Assembly: GCA_029204225.1 (NCBI GenBank)
Contig: CM055107.1
Span: 47,872,585 to 47,936,584, forward strand
Length of the DNA: 64,000 nucleotides
Reading direction: 5' to 3'
DNA from: Diphasiastrum complanatum
Lineage: Eukaryota; Streptophyta; Lycopodiopsida; Lycopodiales; Lycopodiaceae
Of this stretch, positions 34,691-46,641 are shown piece by piece. A program made the position numbers and the translations under genes. Positions within the stretch are counted from its first letter, which is position 1; each line of letters begins with the position of its first letter. Below the pieces are notes generated by a model. It ran no database searches and was not told the DNA's origin. It saw nothing but the letters and a program-made list of their open reading frames with translations.

Positions 34691-34881
34691 TTATAAAATT
34701 TCTGAAAATCCGTCGGACCGCGATATGTTATTGTGTGAGGTACGATCAAAGCAAATTCAAATCACATGATTTTTTTTTTAGATGATTTAAGACTCATGAT
34801 CTAACTAATGCATGTATTATTGTTGTTTACTTTCTTATGAAGATACATTTCATCCAAGGAGATACCGCTAGCATCCATTAC

Positions 34882-35945
34882 TTACATAGACTATGCATGT
34901 CAATAAATTGCTCAATATGTTCCATATGGAGGCATGCAAGCAAACGAATATACCTATCGAGGTTCGTGATAAATTGCCTGTGTTTGATTGTACGTCCCTT
35001 GTGGATATCACTTTGTACATCAAATAGTAGGCAATTTGATCTACAGAACAATAACAAGACTACACATTAGTTTTTTCAGTTGGTGAGTCAACTCATGATG
35101 TCTTCTTCTCAAGATTAGTGAAAGACAACAAAGTGAATTTTGAGGTATGTCAATAGTAAATCTCAATGGTTCATTGTATGTTAGTGAAAATAAGTAGCCC
35201 AAGTAAAAACAATTTTGTTGACTAGGAAGCAACATGACCGTCAAAGGTTAACTACTGGTTATACGTTCCATGAAGGAAATGAGAATCTCATATTTTCTGA
35301 TAGTAAGCATAACATGGTTGTGTAGCCCACTTTACAAGTTGAGAACAAGGCGTTCATCAACACAACTCGGTGAAGCAATATCGTTGGGAAAAATCTTAGG
35401 AGAGAATAAGATTTAGCAAGAACGAGATAGAGAAAGAGACCACAATTTATAATCAGGTTCAAAATAGGACTCAATTTCTAGACACCTAGGTGTATCATCT
35501 ATAAACTTAGCACATTGAATTTTTGTATCGCCTTCTTTATGAGAAGACATTGACTGCAAACCTTTGTATTAGAAATGTCTAGTTTTGGAGGTTTTCATAG
35601 TTACCAAGGCCATGTTATTGCAACAAATTGTCCCAAAAATATGTATATATTTTTAGGCTTGAATATAACACTTCCACTTCTTCATTTTGGTTACTCTCAA
35701 GTTCTGAATAATTTATATGTGTGCCACTCTTTAGAGATTGTAGTTTATCATAGGCCTATTATGAAAATGAGTGCCATCATTATTTCTCAAGGATGCAATT
35801 TGGATTGCTGATGTTTGGGATGATATTATGGTCACTTTGAGAAAGTAGCCTAAGGAAAATAAATTTTTCAAACTGCACATAAAAGCCACTGGCACCAAAT
35901 AATTTGATCAATCAAATGTATTAGCTTTAGAGTAAATGTCTATAT
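34882..35945 (+). pseudogene. Ty1/copia RT-RNase H scrap, inverted partner of 49.1-50.1 kb
   Basis: Reads in pieces: an RT-end motif reduced by mutations near 34910-34980, then ILRYVNSKSQW near 35130-35165, which fits the copia RNase H entry (LRYxxGTxxxG). It is homologous, in reverse, to 49078-50116 where MEACKQMNTPI is clear. Many stops. It lies inside the span enclosed by the giant arms. Confidence 0.65.
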
Positions 35946-36476
35946 TGGTAAGTCGTCTTGCTCTAAAATCCAGAATTGTGTCTTTCAACAAGTTGTGAAT
36001 TGGATAGACTCCCTATCCCCTTTGGGAGAGCATGGGTTCGAATGCAAATTGCCCACACATATGAGGACATTCAAGAGTGAAATCTAAAATTGTGACCAAA
36101 TTAAGTATTTGTTGAGACAAAATAAATCAATTGGTATCATAACTAGCTTAGCCATAGGAAATGAAGCTGTAATTGAAATCACATATAAAAAATGCATCTC
36201 AATGGGAGAGGACATTGAATAGCTAATTCCGAGTTAAAAAATAATTATTTGAAGTGATTGATAATTTGATATAAAATTCCAAGTTGTCAACAACAAGTTC
36301 ACCGAGCCGATCGATCTAAAATAGAATATTTCAAATCACTTTCAAGTGAGTACTAAATGTCCTTTTTCATGCAAATTCAGTGCTGGTAATAAATTGATCA
36401 AATTTTTGCTTCCACAAAGAGCATTTGGAAAACATCCCAGAGTTTGGGAGAATTTTCTAGTGGAGGTTGAAATTAG
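35946..36476. other. No gene recognised
   Basis: AT-rich; nothing supported. Confidence 0.45.
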
Positions 36477-36662
36477 CTTGTTTGTTTTCGACCATTGGAA
36501 ATAGCTAGTTGCCCTTGAGTGATGTTTTAAGCTATACTAGCTACAGACGATACAAAGAGAAGAGATCACTTGTTTGTTTTCAACCATCAGAAGTAGCTAG
36601 TTGCCCTTGTGTGATGTTTAAAGTTATACTAGGTACAGACGATATAGAGAGGGGGGAGATCA
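36477..36662 (+). repeat. Tandem duplication of a unit of about 93 bases
   Basis: Two adjacent copies run from cttgtttgttttc, through accatyrgaaatagctagttgccctt and tgatgttt, to cagacgat and gagatcac. The second copy begins near 36569. Mismatches show it is not new. Confidence 0.75.
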
Positions 36663-37860
36663 CTAATCTTCAACAACACAATATTCAAGTACTTGTTATG
36701 CAAAATAAAAGATTAATTGAAAGAAGTATGCGAGCTTGCAAGGTATGTATGATCATCTTTTATCTAAGAACTGTTTTTTGTACATGTTATGTATATACCT
36801 TTATAGTATATTTCTTTTCAGACGAGCTCAAAAATGATGGCAATGTTGAGAAAAAAAAGATCTGGTGAGATTACCAAAAGATCACGTAAAAGTTAAGGTA
36901 ACCAAAAAAAAGTTTGTTTGACTAATTTTGATATTGTATTTTAAATGTATAGTTTTCAGAATATTGTGCATCAAATTTATTCGTAGAGCTTGTGTAAATG
37001 TTTGAATAGTAAGTGAGCTTTGGTTGAGATATTTTTTCATGGTTTAAATTTTACTCTGTATTTTGTTTGTGTATTTTGTAGGTGAATCACAGCCTGATTC
37101 AAAATCTGAAGAAAGAAATTTTTGATGTTGCCAAAAACCTGCACGGTTCCAAGAAAGTCAAGGTTTTTTTTTTGTTCTTAGAGCATCATTAAAAAATTTT
37201 CTTTCACATGTTTGTAGATTATAATTTACATGCCAACTTCTTTAAATAATGATTTTATCTTTTATCAAAGTCATGACACGTGATTTAGTATAACGTTGAA
37301 GTTATTTAACATATGTCATGTTTGCAGTTTTTTTAGAATTTTGGATTAAAGCCTTGTAGAGTTTGTATTTCTATCAAATAGATCGTTTCATATGTGTGTT
37401 TCGAGTTGATTTGAATTTATGTTGTTTTGTCTTTGGATATCAGGCCCTCCATGAGCTTGATTATGGCTCTAAAAATCAGACAATGGTATGAGATATTCAA
37501 ATGTTCAGGAAGTTGCTCTTTTCTAAAATCGTGATTGATGCTATATTTTGGCAATTAGTTTTAATGTGATTCTTTTGCAGGTGCGTGAGCCAGAAATATG
37601 CGAGCAAGATCAAGAGACCATTTTGATGAAGTTTTTTAATGTCAAGACAGTAAACGAGCTTTATAAGAATCATGGCAACTACTATTCATTAATCAAGTTT
37701 GTAATAGTCATATGAGCGATCGTAGCTCAGCTAACATAAGAAAAAATATTGTGAATTATCTTCTAAAAGAAAAAAAAAGTCATGTTGCAGAAACACATAC
37801 CTGGACAGTTACAATTGACGATGTCCCGTTCTTTGTATCTACGAACTTTTTTTCGTGAAA
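36663..37860 (+). pseudogene. Relic of an unrecognised intron-containing gene
   Basis: Exon-like islands bounded by GT and AG: ITNLQQHNIQVLVMQNKRL to MRACK with a donor near 36740; SSKMMAMLRKKRSGEITKRS near 36825-36890; VNHSLIQNLKKEIFDVAKN near 37080-37160; ALHELDYGSKNQTM near 37444-37485; then ETILMKFFNVKTVNELYKNH near 37617-37675 and, after a frame change, NIRKNIVNYLLKEKKSHVAE and TWTVTIDDVPFFVSTNF to about 37850. These hydrophilic pieces look like real exons, but I do not know the protein. Frames do not all join, and frame changes suggest decay. Confidence 0.45.
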
Positions 37861-38168
37861 GACGTGTTTTTGTAAGATGGATTTGACATTGATCAAAGTT
37901 AATGTGCGACAAAGATTTGATCTTAACAAAGGGCTTTTATGTAGAGATGTTCAATCTAATCGTGCATATTTTTTGTAATAAAAGCTCTGGCCGTCATATG
38001 CCTTTTTTTTTGGTTGAAGCAGTTCTTAAACAAAAGCATTGCATGAAATATGTTGTATATGCATGTTTCACTTCTCAACCATTGCAATTCAAAGCTACAT
38101 TTTTTCTTGGACATGCTTGACCCTAAACATTGCTTTTGATCTCGTTATGTAGGCTGGTTTGATGAAAG

Positions 38169-38900
38169 GTGATAGACATTTCGCTGGTGACTGATGATAA
38201 AACTAATGTGACTATTGAAAGTGCATTGCTTTCTTCTATACTTCACCTTGTGGATCAAGTTCTTCTTAGGCTGGTGGTGCTTATTTATGATAGGCAGGTC
38301 CATGTTAGTGATTGTTTGCTTATAAAATGCTTTTCTCTTCTTCTGGTGAGGAAAACTGTAGGAGAGGGTAAATTATCGTCTGTTGCGGGCTACTGCGGTC
38401 TTCTTCACCAGGTCCATGCTTCCAATTCATCAACGATTTGGTTGTCAAATTCAAAAACGGCGCAAGGCATATGTTCACGTTATACACAACTGCATGGCTC
38501 CTCTAATTTGTGTTTGGCGACACCCGGTTCCTTTTTGGAGCAATTCAACAATCCGAATTGTTATGGTATTTGATCAGTTCACCTTTAACTTGTAAAGTTC
38601 TTCGAACATTTTTGCTTCTTACTTGCCTATGTTTTTGTAGAGTAAATATGTTGTGGTTATGTCCGAACCGCTTCATCTAGCAAAAAAATCAATACATTTT
38701 TGGGTCTACGTGTTTGTACGATTTCTGGCTGCTGTGCTTGATAGATTGAGGATAAGGTTCATTGGTTTGTTTGTAGAATTTGTCACAGAAAGATTTTTGT
38801 TTTGGTCGGCTGCTGCATACTGGGGAAATTTAGCGGAGGGTTTATGTGCGTGCCCTTCTCTAACCTCTGTCCAGATCATTCTGAGTACTTGTTCCGGGAT
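38169..38900 (+). pseudogene. Unassigned exon-like sequence
   Basis: A 134-residue frame (38169-38573) and an 87-residue frame (38653-38916) abut splice-like sites (tgtttttgtag near 38640). I recognise no domain. They lie between the relic upstream and the duplicated block that starts at 38824, and may belong to the same former gene. Confidence 0.25.
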
Positions 38901-38954
38901 CCATTCTATCCTCTGATGCAGCCAATGTGAACTTTAATGAGTTCTTTTTTACAG

Positions 38955-39087
38955 GTGTAAAAACTTCATCTCTCCCATCAACGTCTTGGATTATATACAG
39001 TGAATACTTTGCCACATGGTTTGGAGTCTCTGAAGAAAGAAGGTATGAATGGCTATACACCCTGCGGTGACGTGCGACTTTCTACGT

Positions 39088-39144
<57 letters not shown>

Positions 39145-39768
39145 TCTAGATAGATTGGAGTAAATCATTTGGGAAATTCATGGACTTACCTTTGCATGCA
39201 GTTGAAACTTTCAACTGCTGCACGATCATCAGCTATAGTTGGGCTCACCTCGGTTCTGGTTTGCTTGCGAGCTTTTCAATGGTTTAAGTTGGAAATTTGT
39301 GTTGCCTAGGTGTGTTTTTTTTTCAGAGAGAAGTTCTGCGGCGGCGTAGAAGCTTGGCACGCAATCCACCAACATCAAACTGCAGCTAGCTATATTTCAC
39401 ATGGAGGTAACACTCTTGCTTCTTTCGGCACTCTATCCACTATATCTTCACATATCTGGTCCACTGTATCTGCTTCTTTCGGCACTCTGTCCACTGTATC
39501 TTCACATATCTAGTCTAGATCGTTTGAGCTTTTCTTATTTTCTTGTATTCTCAAAAGCTAACTAAGACGAACAAACTTGGTGTTGAAATAGAACATGAAC
39601 TCAATTATTTATGACGACGGTAAAGCGAATGAGATTTGGTGCGGATATGTAGAAGACCAGAGCCTGTGCGACCGTCAGAGAAAACTTGTACCTGAGCTTT
39701 CGGATTATGAGTTACCAAGTGCTAATAAGAATCCAGCCGAGGAGCCTGCTCCTGTCAGTCGACCTTAA
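38955..39768 (+). pseudogene. Exons of an unrecognised host-like gene, copy 1
   Basis: An exon-like piece at 38955-39042 follows a ttttttacag acceptor and reads SWIIYSEYFATWFGVSEER. A second (39327-39406) joins in phase and reads EKFCGGVEAWHAIHQH. A third frame near 39592-39768 reads MNSIIYDDGKANEIWCGYVE then SLCDRQRKLVPELSDYELP and ends EEPAPVSRP. Consensus GT and AG sites bound the first two. The third is not in phase with them as I join them. I cannot name the family; it reads like an enzyme C-terminus. The 46.4-47.3 kb copy is almost the same. Confidence 0.45.
39087..39140. repeat. (TA)n microsatellite
   Basis: A run of TA dinucleotides after tacatacatacatat. The matching site at about 46621-46650 is shorter and interrupted. 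Confidence 0.95.
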
Positions 39769-39887
39769 CATCTTCCTGCAAACCCACCGATGTCTATATT
39801 TACCAAGTGCTAATAAGAATCCAGCCGAGGAGCCTGCTCCTGTCAGTCGACCTTAACATCTTCCTGCAAACCCACCGATGTCTATAT
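39712..39887 (+). repeat. 88-base tandem duplication private to copy 1
   Basis: Units 39712-39799 and 39800-39887, both running from ttaccaagtgctaataag to tgtctata. The two are identical as far as I can read. Segment A copy 2 has a single unit (near 47222-47309). The duplication covers the end of the exon-like frame, including its TAA. Confidence 0.93.
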
Positions 39888-39888
39888 T

Positions 39889-40748
39889 ATTCTTAGATCT
39901 GATGCCTCCTCGACTGTTTCACAACATACATCTCAAGCGAGTGTTGAATAAGAATATTGTCCCTTCGTGCATCCTGATTCCTGTATCATTGACTGGATCG
40001 ACACTATGTATCTACGCACACTAAATGACATGTCAAACCTTATATGCATATACTATCTATTTGGTAGAAACGGCAGCCTCCGGTTTTGTTTTCCATTCTC
40101 ATGAGAGGCATCTACATATCAATGTATCTCGCAAGCGCCAGAATGGCTTACTCTTCCAGATTTTCTGAGATTATCACCTGTCTAACGGAATTTTACAACA
40201 TAGCTTGAAGTAACTGGAGCGTGCTCTATGTATTTGGTGCAATGGATGGTCATGCCTGCCGGCCTTGTTACTAGCTGCCAAGAGAGTTTTAACCGCGGCT
40301 CTGACTCTCGAAGTCTTAATGACGATCGGTTTTTTTCTGGCAGCTCCAAAAGGTGGATGCAAATCTTTAATAAATTTTGCTATAGATAGCTGAACTGAAT
40401 TAGATTGTTGCGAATGAATAACTGAAATTTTATTTCTGTTGGCTTTAGCTGTAGCAGTCCAGCACTAATAATGTTTTCCGCATTTCACATTCGCTTGGTT
40501 GTGGACTAATGATCCTTCCTCAAATACAGCATGGCTGCATGGTGCGTAAGGGATCCATTTCTAAATGACTTCCTTCAGCTTTGGAAAGCACATGTGGCTG
40601 TCCTACAATCGTTAATGTTGATGTTCGTAATCGTCAATTTTTATGTGCACAAGAGTTCCGTATTGGCAATAGTTTATACACAAAAAGTTGAATCAAACAT
40701 CATGAAGCCCCTTGTAGGAAACAATGAGAGAGAGAGAGAGAGAGAAAT
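39889..40748. other. Downstream part of segment A, copy 1
   Basis: No recognised gene. Small frames on either strand (for example 40174-40362 minus, 40531-40770 plus) are equally present in copy 2 because of the duplication. A GA microsatellite (40725-40744) precedes the MITE. Confidence 0.35.
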
Positions 40749-41018
40749 TTATATAGGGATTTTATCCTAAAAGTTTTCCTATAAATTTCACTGGATTGAA
40801 ATGAACTAGCGAATTACTAGGAAAAGTGGCACAAACTTTTTTTTCCTATATAGGGATAATCATCTAGGGAATTTTTCCTAGATGATTTCCCTATATAGAT
40901 AAAATGTATGCATTTTTCCTAGATTTGCTTTCTAGGAAAAGAACCACTTTTCCTAGTATGCAAATTCCCTATATTAGTTCATTTTAATCTAGAGAAACTT
41001 CTTTTTTTACCTATATAG
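40749..41018. mobile_element. Palindromic MITE-like element, copy 1
   Basis: About 270 bases with long imperfect inverted ends. The left end (tatatagggatttta ... tgaactagcgaattactaggaaaagtgg) mirrors the right end (ccacttttcctagtatg ... ttagttcattttaat ... cctatatag). A second, inner pair (cctatatagggat ... atctagggaattttt against aatttttcctagatgat ... ccctatatag) makes a nested hairpin. No coding capacity. It lies directly after a GA run in both copies of segment A. Confidence 0.75.
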
Positions 41019-41771
41019 AAACATGTCTTATTTTTCCTGTGTTGGGACTGTAATACCTGCATTGAACCAATGAAAGATGAGTCAGTTATTTTAGAAATGT
41101 GATGCGAGTGAAAGTCAAACCACATGAATGTAGTGAAGTTAAAATATATTTTGATGCCATATATACCTCAAAATATTCATTTCAATCAATTCTCACTCCT
41201 TTCTCTCTCCAATAATTCGCGTGATGATTGCATGTTGTTGGAATATGCACATTTATACTCCTCTTTCATTAGAGACCGCTTAACGGTAGATTTCTACATA
41301 AACCGACATAATTGTGATAAAAATTCTTTAGAGGTGATTATCGGAATGTATTGGAGTAAATCTACAATTAGGTAGTGACATCTGCAAAATTTACTGAAAG
41401 AACATCCTAATTGCCTTGAGATTCACACTAGTTGCCTCTATATTGATGTTGATAAATAGTAAAGCCATCCACTAACCTATCCAAGAACTATCATCTCTCA
41501 ATTATTCTCAATATAATTATTTACTCATAGTTAGTGTGATTCATCAACCACCCATCCTTCCTTATACTACTTAGAGCAAAGGATTTATGATGGTATTTTT
41601 GCAACTCTGGCTTGCCATCCTCACAAGCTATTATATCTCTAACATATAGACATTTACTTTGAAGCTACCACATCTGATTCATCAAAGTATTTGGTGCTAG
41701 TGTTTTTTATGAGCAGTTTCTAAATTTATTTTCCTTGGGAGTGAACTGGTGTTGCTTTCTGAAAGTGACCA
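41019..41771 (-). pseudogene. End of segment A with copia-derived tail
   Basis: The last part (about 41650-41771) is homologous, inverted, to 35850-35945 and is the downstream end of the copia scrap that continues at 49191 in copy 2. In copy 1 that scrap is cut at 41771. The remainder holds nothing recognised. Confidence 0.5.
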
Positions 41772-42248
41772 TAATCAATGACCACTTCCAAGTAGCTCCT
41801 GGCAGACGCACCAAAAATGTTACGTGTGTGTCTGATGGTCTAAACAACAAAATCATTCGCAACACTTGCGATCTTTGACACATGAAATTTGTAGACCATT
41901 GATAGTATGACTACCCTTCAAGCAATATTCCCTTATCAAGCCACTCCCGACAGACGCACCAAAAATGTTACGTGTGCATCTGACGGTCTAAACAATAGAA
42001 TCATTCTCAACACTTGCACTCACAGACACATGAAATTTGTAGACCATTGATAGTATCACTACGCTTCAAGCAATATTCCCTTATCAAACCACTCCCGACA
42101 AACGCACCAAAAATGTTACATGTGCGGCTGACGGTCTAAACAACGTACTCATTCAATTTAGCAAATTCTTAGGACATTCCATTTGTATGATAACTACTTT
42201 CGAAACAATAGTCCCTTATCAAGCCACTCCTGGTAGATGCACCAAAAA
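41772..42248 (-). repeat. Tandem array of a PBS/LTR-junction unit, about 148 bases, four copies
   Basis: Full units start with gaccattgatagtat at 41894 and 42042 (148 bases apart), and a diverged one starts at 42189 (147 bases on). A partial one lies before 41894. Each contains (g)gcagacgcaccaaaaatgtta or a variant (about 41801, 41950, 42090 and 42233). On the minus strand this is LTR end TAACA plus a TTTTGGTGCGTCTGCCGGGA-like PBS, as at 5248-5275. So the element's LTR/PBS junction is repeated four times. The last copy abuts the LTR at 42249. Confidence 0.8.
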
Positions 42249-45200
42249 TGTTACGGCATTTCCCACTCAGGGGATCAAAGCTAAGGCAAAAACACATAAC
42301 AGGATACAGCACCACTATGTGTTAAGTGTCGTGTTGTTACGAGAATGGTCGTACACGTCTCAAACACAAAGCTAACTAGGGGATCTCTGACATGTACTAT
42401 TGACCAAGCCATACCTCTATAGCTAATAGAGGTTTTCCAGGCCTTACAATTCCAATGGTGGTGTCTAATGATATCGGTTCTAGTGAAGCCCATCCGATTA
42501 TTTTGACTACGGGGCAATACCTCCTTGGGTTTGAGGTGTAGGCCACATAATAGTTGACTGCTTCTCTTACATGTCAAGCTCTCAATATAACTAACACTCC
42601 TCAATCAATAATCATTCACATAAACCTCTATGCATGTGTGGGCTTCTAACATTTCTAGAAGAGGATCAGAATACAAACATCCCTAGTCCTACCATAATCT
42701 AGCAGTGGTAATATGCAGGGCTCTGGAGTTGCTAGGATCTCTGCTAATCTAGTAGCACTAAAGATGGACACAATCCGTTGTTGGTACATTATTTTTAGGC
42801 CTATAAGGACTGTGATATACAAATAAGGTGTAGCGGTGTCCGGAATATTAGGACCTATGGGAGGGCTTGGATGAAACATTCTCGATGCTTATTGTCATTA
42901 GGTAGTGAATCATGGCTGTATTATATGACCCTTTCCCAAAGTATTCGTTAAGTATACCCCTTCCATCTAAATAGTCACGGGAGCTGTTCAAGTGTAGCGT
43001 GCAATTCCCAAACCATCTTGGTGTGTAGATGGCTGATAGTGAATAGTCAAGAACCGTGTGTTGCAACGGGTTATCTTGACTATTGTGGTTCTAGATGAAG
43101 ACCGACAATAGGTTTGTTCTTAACTCATGTAGTGTGTTCCAACTAGAGTGAGCTTAGCCTCACTCCTTTGTTCCAAGGAGACGAGGATGACTTGCTTAAT
43201 TCACTCATCACATTCACTCAAGCAACATTCCTTAAAGGCTTTCTCCATGCATTTAGACAAAAAGCAATCATTCTGAGCAAACTAGCAATTCTGGTAGAGT
43301 CTAAAACTATCATCACCTCAAATCACAACTATCCTGCATTTAACTTTCTCCTGAGACATAACAATACACTATCTAAGAGTTCTTTTAGCACATGCTATAA
43401 TCTTTCTTTATGAAGACATGGAAGAAAACAATATGCATTAAAGATTTTTCAATATGAAGCTGTAATCACTGCTGCGACATCTATGACATACACAATTGCA
43501 TCATCTATCATAGATTGAATACGCAGTTAGCAGAGTGTGAGAACAAAATGAGGAAACTTACATGTGAGGTTCTCTTCTCAGGTCTCCTCCAGCTCCAGCC
43601 CGCAGGAAATCAGAGACCAATCATGCAAAGGTTAGGCTTCCGGGAGTGTGTAGTGTTGCTGGAGTTCACCTTGTAGACACCAAGAAGTGTTGCTCCTAAG
43701 TGCAGACTGGTTGCTAGAATGACTGATAGTCGTGCAGGATCCAAAGTGAGCTCATGCAGTTCATGGACAGCTAGATATCAGCTTCCTCATCAGTCTTCTA
43801 CAAACTGTGTTTAGCAAGTTTCAATCGACAAAGCAACAGAGACAACATCCTTCGATTGCTCCATAGCAGACAACAATGACAGCTCTAGTTCAATGATGGC
43901 TCTTCCACGATAATCAGACGTACATTCTCAATGGGTCCCCATATCAGTGATGGAGTTAACATTTGCTCAAATCAATCCCAGGATTTGGAATTATTCTCAC
44001 TCAGAATATCCATTGCTAATAGCGATTCCTCACTGGTTTTAGTAGCCTGATAATAAAGCTCTCACTCTCTCATAGACCGATGTTTGATATTCAGTATTCA
44101 AACGTCTGTGGAATGCACTTGATTAGCAGGAATATGTACAAGTCATCATGCAGAACTTCCTCAGAATCATTGAAAAGTCTATACTCAAAACTGCACATAT
44201 GGAGCAGTGCTTTGATAGGAGTCATCATGAATTTAGTTATCTCATCACTATATAGAGACAGATAATAGTATACTGAGAATCCATACTTCAAAACTGATGT
44301 AAGAGCAGTACAGACCAGTACTCATAATACAACTGCTTAAATGCACGGTGAGCACTCCCATAGAGATCGATTGAAGGTAATCTCTCAGTTACACATCAAA
44401 GTAGTAATGTCTGCTTAGGCCCGATAGGTGCTGCTTAACTCGATCATGCTCATGTAGGTACTGAAACAATGGTCTCTTCAAATGATCACACCATAAACTG
44501 AAACTCGACTGAAAACTGAGTGGTATTCGCACTATGAGGATGGTCAACGATGATAGTTCTCAACTGCAGCAGTAGCAATGGAATGCCTCAAATCTTTCAT
44601 GGAGGATAGAGAGCAACATGATGATACTTTTGTGAGTCAACGCACGTTTAGAGGATGCTCACGTTGTCAGCTAGGATTTATCTCCCTATCCCGTCCGTCA
44701 ATGATCATGATCTGCATCAATTGCTCAGTATGTAGCGTCCACAAATCTTAATCAAAGTAGTTAATGTAGCAACGCTGGTCAATCAAAATTTGGAGCTCTG
44801 AGACTCTGCCCATATCAGCTCTTGAGCAGGAGTAGACTTAACCGTTAATCCATCGTTCTCATAATCAAAGTACCATTCCCCTGAAGCTCTTACGTACTTG
44901 GGTGATCAATACTCTCAGAAACATGATATTCAACAATACTAACGTTACTCAGAGTAAATGAGATGCTTTCAGCTACATATCTTTCCATGAACACATTGAA
45001 ATCTACCACACTCTTCATCTTTGATATGTGTTAGCTCCGCGATAGTGATTTTCACAGATCAACTCAAGAAATTCTCAAACACAACGATCAGTTCCACGAT
45101 CCTTTCGGCTCTCATGAAAGAAAAGTTGGTCTCCATCACCCTCAACAAATTACGTAAAGAAGGAATATCACCATCGCACCTCTGCAAGGCTACGCAATAA

Positions 45201-45771
45201 AGCAAACATGAAAGCATAATGATATGAAAAAATAGAGCTGGTTCTGGATCTGGTTCCGTTTGCGTGAGGCTGGCCATGAATGTATATCTGTGAACGGATG
45301 ACGGCCCAACCTTTCAATTTTTCATTTCATCCTATCCTTTGACCATTCAACATTTCATTTTCAAGGGTTCATTAAGACATTTTGGCCTTGTGCCATGTGG
45401 ACTCTGAAATGGCATTGAAGAGTGTGGATAGGGCCACATGGGCATACATGACCAAAGTACATGGCCCATGTGGGTCAATGTTCTCATCCAATAGAAATGT
45501 CCCATTTGTAAACATGAGTCAAGGTCTTATGCCCGGTATTTCACATTTTGTCGGCATCCTCTTAAATTCAGACGGTCTTTGACATTTTTCTAGTCCTTCT
45601 TGATAATTGATCTTTGGGTGGCCCTTATGCATTTAGGTACTTCCTTAAGTATGAAGGTTTTGCCCATTTTGGTCCCGTGGCCCATTGTCGTGGCCCATTG
45701 TCCTAGTGTGATATTTGATACTTGTAGTGCCCAATTGTTTGGTGATGGTGTTTTTCATTAGGCTTTTATAA
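42249..45771 (-). repeat. Second long gypsy LTR, truncated and rearranged
   Basis: Begins TGTTACGG after the PBS array and follows the order of the LTR at 5275-9196. Shared blocks lie near 42385-42440, 42850-42890 and 45400-45750. It lacks the expected last 400 or so bases, being cut at 45771 where a second copy of its own internal 570 bases starts. No domain-bearing frame was found. Confidence 0.55.
44621..45190 (+). repeat. Duplicated segment C, copy 1 (570 bases)
   Basis: From atgatacttttgtgagtcaacg to cacctctgcaaggc. The copy at 45772-46341 has the same length and differs at only a few bases. It is part of the gypsy LTR. Confidence 0.97.
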
Positions 45772-46341
45772 ATGATACTTTTGTGAGTCAACGCACATTT
45801 AGAGGATGCTCACGTTGTCAGCTAGGATTTATCTCCCTATCCCGTCCGTCAATGATCATGATCTGCATCAATTGCTCAGTATGTAGCCTCCACAAATCTT
45901 AATCAAAGTAGTTAATGTAGCAACGCTGGTCAATCAAAATTTGGAGCTCTGAGACTCTGCCCATATCAGCTCTTGAGCAGGAGTAGACTTAACCGTTAAT
46001 CCATCGTTCTCATAATCAAAGTACCATTCCCCTGAAGCTCTTACGTACTTGGGTGATCAATACTCTCAGAAACATGATATTCAACAATACTAACGTTACT
46101 CAGAGTAAATGAGATGCTTTCAGCTACATATCTTTCCATGAACACATTGAAATCTACCACACTCTTCATCTTTGATATGTGTTAGCTCCGCGATAGTGAT
46201 TTTCACAGATCAACTCAAGAAATTCTCAAACACAACGATCAGTTCCACGATCCTTTCGGCTCTCATGAAAGAAAAGTTGGTCTCCATCACCCTCAACAAA
46301 TTACGTAAAGAAGGAATATCACCATCGCACCTCTGCAAGGC
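45772..46341 (+). repeat. Duplicated segment C, copy 2, fused to segment A
   Basis: Same 570 bases. Its right edge (ctctgcaaggc) joins directly to the start of segment A copy 2 (ggaaatttagcgg), with no inserted bases that I can see. Confidence 0.97.
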
Positions 46342-46472
46342 GGAAATTTAGCGGAGGGTTTATGTGCGTGCCCTTCTCTAACCTCTGTCCAGATCATTCT
46401 GAGTACTTGTTCCGGGATCCATTCTATCCTCTGATGCAGCCAATGTGAACTTTAATGAGTTCTGTTTTACAG

Positions 46473-46609
46473 GTGTAAAAACTTCATCTCTCCCATCAAC
46501 GTCTTGGATTATATACAGTGAATACTTTGCCACATGGTTTGGAGTCTCTGAAGAAAGAAGGTATGAATGGCTATACACCCTGCGGTGACGTGCGACTTTC
46601 TACATATAC

Positions 46610-46641
<32 letters not shown>

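Larger units (their letters stand above)
38824..41771 (+). repeat. Duplicated segment A, copy 1 (about 2.9 kb)
   Basis: Nearly identical to 46342-49190 in the same orientation. The left junction follows tgctgcatactgg and the right junction is gaaagtgacca. This copy alone has an 88-base internal tandem duplication (39712-39887) and a longer TA run. It contains gene-like exons, a palindromic MITE and part of a copia scrap. Confidence 0.95.
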
